Source: CAYZJD01 sp964478455 (GTDB lineage: Bacteria; Acidobacteriota; Terriglobia; Bryobacterales; Bryobacteraceae). From it: DNA of 10,322 nt. The notes below the pieces were generated by a model that saw only the letters and a list, made by a program, of their open reading frames with translations, was not told the DNA's origin and ran no database searches. The stretch is from assembly GCA_964478455.1 (NCBI GenBank), contig CAYZJD010000147.1, forward strand, positions 1-10,322, given 5' to 3'. Position numbers and translations under genes: made by a program. Numbering within the stretch: position 1 is the stretch's first letter; every line of letters starts with the position of its first letter. Positions 7,901 through 10,322 of this stretch are shown piece by piece.

Positions 7901-8483
7901 TCCGGATCTCCTCCGTGAAGCTCTGCAACCCGTTCTGGCTGGTGACCGGCCAGCCGGCGTCGGAATTCACCACCGCCCCCGGCACGATCCTCAGGAAGCT
8001 CATCGGATTGCGGATGTTGTTGCTGAAATCGAGCGGCAGGTTCGTGATGTAAGTGTTCGTGACGGTGGTCGACAGTTCTGCGTTCTCGGTTCTCAGCAGG
8101 CTGGCGTCGGCGTGCACTTCGATGGTCTCGGTCAACGCGCCGACCTCGAGGATCACGTCCACTCCCACCACCTGGCTTACCGCGACCGTAATGCCGCTCC
8201 GCGCATACGCCTTGAATCCCGAGTGAGTGATGCTCAATGTGTAAACGCCGGCCGGCAACTCCGGGATTGTGTAGTTGCCGGTGTCGGTCGTCGTTACCTC
8301 GCGAGAGAAATTGGTGGCGGTCTGGGTCGCTTTGACCACCACGCCGGGAATTGCGGCTCCCGACGAGTCGCTCACCGTGCCGGTGATCGATCCGCGGTCG
8401 CTCTGCGCGAGTAGAAGGAAGGTCAGGCTCGTGACCCATGCGATGAAGCCGAGCCGAAAGAACAGTCGTGCTGGCGCACGCAT
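4950..8483 (-). CDS. Oar-like TonB-dependent outer-membrane receptor with carboxypeptidase-regulatory-like domain
   Basis: A 1177-residue outer-membrane receptor and the core of the locus. Order: signal peptide (about 1-26, LTFLLLA before Q27); carboxypeptidase-regulatory/Cna-B-like beta-sandwich (about 30-115, from GSITGTVSDSSGAAIPGVVV); plug (about 125-250, with IRIDGATSTNPTPG and FNAEYGQAGGAIFNFTLRSG); then a long 22-strand-type barrel. Barrel landmarks are FYAQDDFKVTPRLTVNYGLR, AAYVGNRGTRL and FNLLNR. The last residues, SLRFIF, end in the terminal Phe recognised by the BAM machinery. There is no cysteine in the whole protein, as often seen in outer-membrane barrels. No unmistakable TonB box was identified. 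The ATG follows AGGAGA with 7-base spacing. This architecture is the expanded acidobacterial receptor type, thought to import oligosaccharides or peptides; the ligand cannot be inferred. It lies 91 bp after the GntR gene, with short GC-rich inverted repeats but no T-run or evident promoter in the gap. Confidence 0.95.
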   Translation of the reverse strand: MRAPARLFFRLGFIAWVTSLTFLLLAQSDRGSITGTVSDSSGAAIPGVVVKATQTATNFSREVTTTDTGNYTIPELPAGVYTLSITHSGFKAYARSGITVAVSQVVGVDVILEVGALTETIEVHADASLLRTENAELSTTVTNTYITNLPLDFSNNIRNPMSFLRIVPGAVVNSDAGWPVTSQNGLQSFTEEIRIDGATSTNPTPGVFNEAQPSVDAIQEFSVQTSNFNAEYGQAGGAIFNFTLRSGTNNLHGSAYEYLRNEFLNAKNKDLEASAAKTKQRRHDFGGTAGGPFTIPRLYNGRDKTFWFTSYEEFYTRDHREGFYSVPRDEWRQGDLSSLLQPNILGTDVLGRPIQQGQIYDPATTRTVVVDGQSYVVRDPFPNNQVPIRSSVARRVLDFIPKGTIPGLDEDNLVGITGQPQRDHIIWSLKVDHNFSPKSHLSSSFNYMYSHKINGADPFGMASAARDQTITSKVFRLNHDYTFGTSGINHFTFGLLRYQNPDGVPYKGFDPEKELGLKGVMLKGWFPNFSFGLSSIGTNQLKHLYHTVPTITDSFSKVKGSHTFKFGAEYRKALANFFGANGAYGYLTFNDAQTALPYISTDSAIYSKIGSEFASFLLGTVGSASMNSDVSLAYRSSDWTFYAQDDFKVTPRLTVNYGLRYDLHIPLSEKYDRISSFVPDLPNPGAGNRPGALGFLGNGAGRVGRRSWLDTDYKGFGPRVGAAFKMSDKTVFRGGFGVVYGRLEVNTFDPIQSTGSGSVTTSYPAIDPVTQYVFLLDDGFPPVNVRPPVLDPTLLNNQGISAFTPESGRLPRIYNWNFTIQREITKDLTVEAAYVGNRGTRLIAGYLKNLNQNDFSVLSMGDKLLEQINGPADAERLGIPYPYPGFTGSVAQALRPYPQYQGIFDPQATVGESNYNALQLRATQRLWHGLDYLVSYTLSKNITTVDDAFGWGGFGVLGAVDTKRLSLERGLAVDTTFTNSRGDRTHNLVASFGYELPFENLVESKAARHVVGGWRIAGILQYSSGAALPLSPYGWPNNLGSVIFNNEGRLDIVPGQPIRNQVDNPWPGVSFMLNPGAFTDPKPYTLGNAARTYGDLRSFPWFQEDVSMTKQIKLTEGKRLELRVDAFNLLNRSIFNDPNTYVPDTPRIQGGRAVGYGSFWGRKNIERQMQASLRFIF

Positions 8484-8496
8484 ACACTACTCTCCT
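8484..8496 (-). promoter_or_regulatory. Ribosome binding site of the TonB receptor
   Basis: AGGAGA (8496-8491 on the minus strand) stands 7 bases before the ATG at 8483. It is one of the two strongest Shine-Dalgarno matches in the window and suggests that the receptor is translated far more efficiently than the repressor before it or the TPR proteins after it. Confidence 0.7.
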
Positions 8497-8574
8497 GTTG
8501 CTGCCCTAAGGGGCTTCTCTTGGATTCTTGTTTTGCTCCGGGCAGCCCGTGGGGCGTAGAACCCGGGGCTTCTG

Positions 8575-9282
8575 CTAAGGCTGCGTTCGGTAGGCCGACG
8601 GGTCGATATGGACCCGGTGGTGTTGACTCCAGAAGTTCAGCGTGCTCTGGAGGAAGGCTTCTCGGGCGACCGCAGGATCGCCCGAGCGCAGACCGGCAAG
8701 GATCTGCTTGTGCTGGTCAGCGGCCGCTAGAAACTCATTCCGGGATTCCTGCGGCCGTTGCAGCAGCACGAAAGCGAAGAGGCCGAAGGCGACGCGCTCC
8801 AGCGCGATGCCGAGATACTCGTTCCCCGTCAGATCCCAGATCAGGCGGTGGAACATGAGATCGTTCTTGTGGAAGGTCGCCAGATCGAAGGCGTGCGCGG
8901 CTGACGTCATGGTTTCCACGAAGCCTCCCAACTCCAGCGCGGCAGCCGGCGTCAGATTGACCGTGGCGCGTTCAATGGCCAAGACCTCCAGCGCCATCCG
9001 GACCTCAAGGATCTTCCGAAAGTCGTCGTGGCTGAGCTGAGTGACGCAGGTGCCTTTCTGCGGCGACTTGCGGACAAACCCCTGAATCTCGAGTTCCTTG
9101 AGAGCTTCGCGCAAAGTAGGCTGCCCGATGCCGAAGCGCGCGGCCAGCTTCTGCTCGATAAGCCTCTCGCCCGGCTTGAGAGCGCCGGACAGGATCGACT
9201 CGCGCAGGCTCTCGGCCACAGCTTCCGGTCGAGACCGGAAGCGGAGCTTCCACGTCGCGCCTGTACTACTCACCCCTGACAT
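8575..9282 (-). CDS. GntR family transcriptional regulator, FadR subfamily (FCD domain)
   Basis: A 235-residue DNA-binding regulator. Residues 18-80 form the GntR winged helix: AVAESLRESILSGALKPGER, EQKLAARFGIGQPTLREALK with the recognition helix, then the wing ending in KGTCV. Residues 87-220 are the all-helical FCD effector domain, with the signature ILEVRMALEVLAIERA (91-106) and NDLMFHRLIWDLTGNEYL (140-157). FCD domains usually hold a metal through one Asp and three His and bind carboxylates or sugar acids. Here D141, H145 and H191 fit, but the place of the last His is S213, so metal binding may be altered. The only upstream start is the ATG at 9282; the next in-frame upstream codons run into a stop at 9312-9310. 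No Shine-Dalgarno is present because the operator occupies that space, so expression is probably low. It is the first gene of the putative uptake operon and probably represses it and itself. Confidence 0.93.
   Translation of the reverse strand: MSGVSSTGATWKLRFRSRPEAVAESLRESILSGALKPGERLIEQKLAARFGIGQPTLREALKELEIQGFVRKSPQKGTCVTQLSHDDFRKILEVRMALEVLAIERATVNLTPAAALELGGFVETMTSAAHAFDLATFHKNDLMFHRLIWDLTGNEYLGIALERVAFGLFAFVLLQRPQESRNEFLAAADQHKQILAGLRSGDPAVAREAFLQSTLNFWSQHHRVHIDPSAYRTQP
9221..9251. repeat. Overlapping inverted repeats within the GntR coding start
   Basis: GCTTCCGGTC (9221-9230), two bases, then GACCGGAAGC (9233-9242) form a perfect 10-2-10 palindrome. Its right arm also pairs with GCTTCC (9246-9251) across a 3-base loop, so two mutually exclusive hairpins are possible. 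The block covers codons 11-21 of the regulator, from about 30 to 61 bases after the A of the start codon. It may be a second, intragenic operator, an RNA switch-like element, or coincidence in arginine-rich codons. Confidence 0.7.
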
Positions 9283-9297
9283 GATAGATGATCTATC
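9283..9297. promoter_or_regulatory. Palindromic operator candidate for the GntR regulator
   Basis: GATAGAT, one base, ATCTATC is a perfect 7-1-7 palindrome that ends directly against the ATG of the GntR gene. It covers the predicted transcription start and lies downstream of the -10 box. GntR/FadR dimers bind short palindromes of this size, often in their own promoters. A dimer here would block initiation, so negative autoregulation relieved by a ligand is the likely logic. No copy of this palindrome was seen before the receptor gene. Confidence 0.7.
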
Positions 9298-9301
9298 GTC
9301 A

Positions 9302-9330
9302 ACTATAGCTCATCTTTCGGGCGGCGTCAA
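9302..9330 (-). promoter_or_regulatory. Sigma70-type promoter of the GntR-TonB operon
   Basis: On the minus strand TTGACG (9330-9325) and TATAGT (9307-9302) are separated by exactly 17 bases. Each hexamer differs from the consensus by one base. Transcription should start about 7 bases after the -10 box, around 9295, inside the palindrome. The leader would be only about 12 bases, which explains the lack of a ribosome binding site. It is the best promoter in the window and the only clear one before the receptor gene. Confidence 0.72.
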
Positions 9331-9396
9331 TAGGAGAATTCCAAGAAGGTTCGCTCCAGAGAAATGCCGATGAGATCCGCTTTGACTTGCCACCGC

Positions 9397-9425
9397 CGGC
9401 GTGTCGGCCCAAGCCTGAGACGCCG
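9397..9425 (-). terminator. Weak hairpin after the M23 peptidase gene
   Basis: CGGCGT (9397-9402) and ACGCCG (9420-9425) make a 6-bp GC stem with a 17-base loop, 10 bases after the peptidase stop codon. No U-run follows. It is a possible transcript end separating the peptidase from the operon, but the support is thin. Apart from this, the promoter and the operator, I see nothing in the 153-bp gap. Confidence 0.2.
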
Positions 9426-9435
9426 CCAGACCGGC

Positions 9436-10320
9436 CTAAAACAGCGAATCCTTGGCAGTGCTTTGGGCGTAAGGTGCACGGGCCAGGAAGGCGTAAGGGT
9501 TCACGGGGTTGCCGCCGACGCGAACCTCATAGTGGAGGTGAGGGCCCGTGACGCGACCGGAGCTGCCCAGTCCGCCGATGATCTCCCCACGCCGGATCGC
9601 CTGCCCGGCAATGACATCCATGCGTGAGAGGTGCGCGTAGAAGGTCTGCACGCCACGGCCATGGTCGATCACCACCAGCCGCCCGTAACCGCCGCTGTAC
9701 TCGGCGTGAACGACGACACCGTCAGCGGTGGCGCGGACCGGCGCGCCACGCGGGCCGGACACGTCCACACCCGTGTGGAACGCTTGGCCGCCATTAAAAG
9801 GATCGCTCCTGTCGCCGAATGCGCCGATGAGGCGGCCGTTCACCGGCCACAGGCTCGGGCGCATGTTGGTCTGCCAGACCCGCGAGTAAGGACGGTGGAA
9901 GGTCGCGATGTTGGCGCTCTTGAGGAAGTTGTATTCGTCAAGCGTCTCGCGGAACGTCGGCACCAGGCCTCCCTCGGCGGCGACATCGCGCGTTCCCTCC
10001 ACCTTGTTCTTCAGCCCGTACGCCGTGATCACTTCGCTGGCGAAGAGTTGGAGTGAGGCCAACTGCTGGTTCGTCTGGTCGTACTCTTTGCGGAGATCCT
10101 GGTAGCGTGTGCGGAGGGCGTCCGCTTCCTGGCGGAGGGAATTGTAGTTGGCTACTTTCCAAACCATTCTGACGTAGCTGGAAAGCAGGCCGGCGATGGA
10201 GAAGAGGCCGAAGGCCGCAAGGGCGAGGACTACGTACAGAGCCTGCTGGGGTATGTGAATCCGACGAAGCCTGCCGTGGAGGGAGTGCGCAAGTACGACG
10301 ATAAAGTATGGCTGTTTCAT
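9436..10320 (-). CDS. Membrane-anchored M23 (LytM-type) metallopeptidase
   Basis: A 294-residue cell-wall peptidase. A short basic N-terminus (1-27, with HGRLRRIHIP) is followed by one membrane helix (about 28-50), a coiled coil (about 57-95, Gln/Leu/Arg-rich) and a C-terminal LytM domain (about 160-280). The zinc and catalytic set is complete: H182 and D186 in FHTGVD, H230 in FYAHLS, and H263 in GPHLHYEV. Such enzymes cut peptidoglycan peptide cross-links in the periplasm, or activate amidases when degenerate; the intact site here argues for real hydrolysis. The ATG at 10320 is two bases from the window edge, so its ribosome binding site is not visible, but the N-terminus looks natural for the family. 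The intergenic promoter downstream makes it separate from the receptor operon, so its place beside it may be accidental. Confidence 0.93.
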   Translation of the reverse strand: MKQPYFIVVLAHSLHGRLRRIHIPQQALYVVLALAAFGLFSIAGLLSSYVRMVWKVANYNSLRQEADALRTRYQDLRKEYDQTNQQLASLQLFASEVITAYGLKNKVEGTRDVAAEGGLVPTFRETLDEYNFLKSANIATFHRPYSRVWQTNMRPSLWPVNGRLIGAFGDRSDPFNGGQAFHTGVDVSGPRGAPVRATADGVVVHAEYSGGYGRLVVIDHGRGVQTFYAHLSRMDVIAGQAIRRGEIIGGLGSSGRVTGPHLHYEVRVGGNPVNPYAFLARAPYAQSTAKDSLF

Positions 10321-10322
10321 CC

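Noticed and set aside
7249..8487. A 412-codon minus-strand frame overlapping the receptor N-terminus
   Set aside because: It is a one-frame-shifted shadow of the receptor, rich in Arg, His and Gln, with no recognisable domain.
8484..8574. A separate promoter or terminator between the regulator and receptor genes
   Set aside because: Only 4-5 bp GC-rich inverted repeats without a T-run are present, and no paired -35/-10 boxes or copy of the operator palindrome were found.
9728..9779. Two short inverted repeats in the peptidase gene (8-6-8 at 9728-9749 and 7-2-7 at 9764-9779)
   Set aside because: They fall in codons constrained by the active-site motif and GC-rich codon use, are far from any start or stop, and have no regulatory context.

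Overview
The window is GC-rich, roughly 60-65% by eye, and densely coding. All seven genes I can support lie on the minus strand and read from right to left. The organism is most likely an Acidobacteriota, of the Bryobacterales/'Solibacter' type. The reasons are a very large Oar-like TonB-dependent receptor with an N-terminal carboxypeptidase-regulatory-like domain, tetratricopeptide (TPR) proteins beside it, a Tat-exported beta-propeller related to oligogalacturonate lyase, and a membrane-anchored M23 peptidase. This assignment rests on gene style, not on a marker gene.

Layout in the direction of transcription: (1) 10320-9436, M23/LytM-type cell-wall peptidase. (2) 9435-9283, intergenic region with a near-consensus sigma70-type promoter (9330-9302) and a perfect 7-1-7 palindrome (9297-9283) touching the next start codon. 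(3) 9282-8575, GntR/FadR-subfamily repressor with an FCD ligand domain. (4) 8483-4950, a 1177-residue, cysteine-free TonB-dependent receptor. (5) 4863-3847 and 3850-2297, two exported TPR proteins joined by an ATGA overlap. (6) 2244-1213, a DUF3500 protein with a strong ribosome binding site. (7) 1104-1, an exported oligogalacturonate-lyase-like beta-propeller that appears to have lost its metal ligands and catalytic base.

The arrangement suggests a self-regulated outer-membrane uptake operon. The repressor is the first gene and sits directly behind its own probable operator. The receptor follows after 91 bp with no obvious second promoter, and the TPR, DUF3500 and propeller genes continue the strand without interruption. 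The two TPR proteins could do for this receptor what the TPR-folded SusD proteins do in Bacteroidota, and the last two genes are candidate substrate-handling proteins. The substrate cannot be read from the sequence. The propeller family and the GntR/FCD regulator are compatible with an oligosaccharide or sugar acid.

Four strong inverted repeats deserve attention: the operator palindrome, a 10-2-10 palindrome with an overlapping alternative hairpin inside the start of the repressor gene, and two 11-bp stems on either side of the first TPR start codon. No tRNA, rRNA, CRISPR array, insertion sequence or attachment site was seen.
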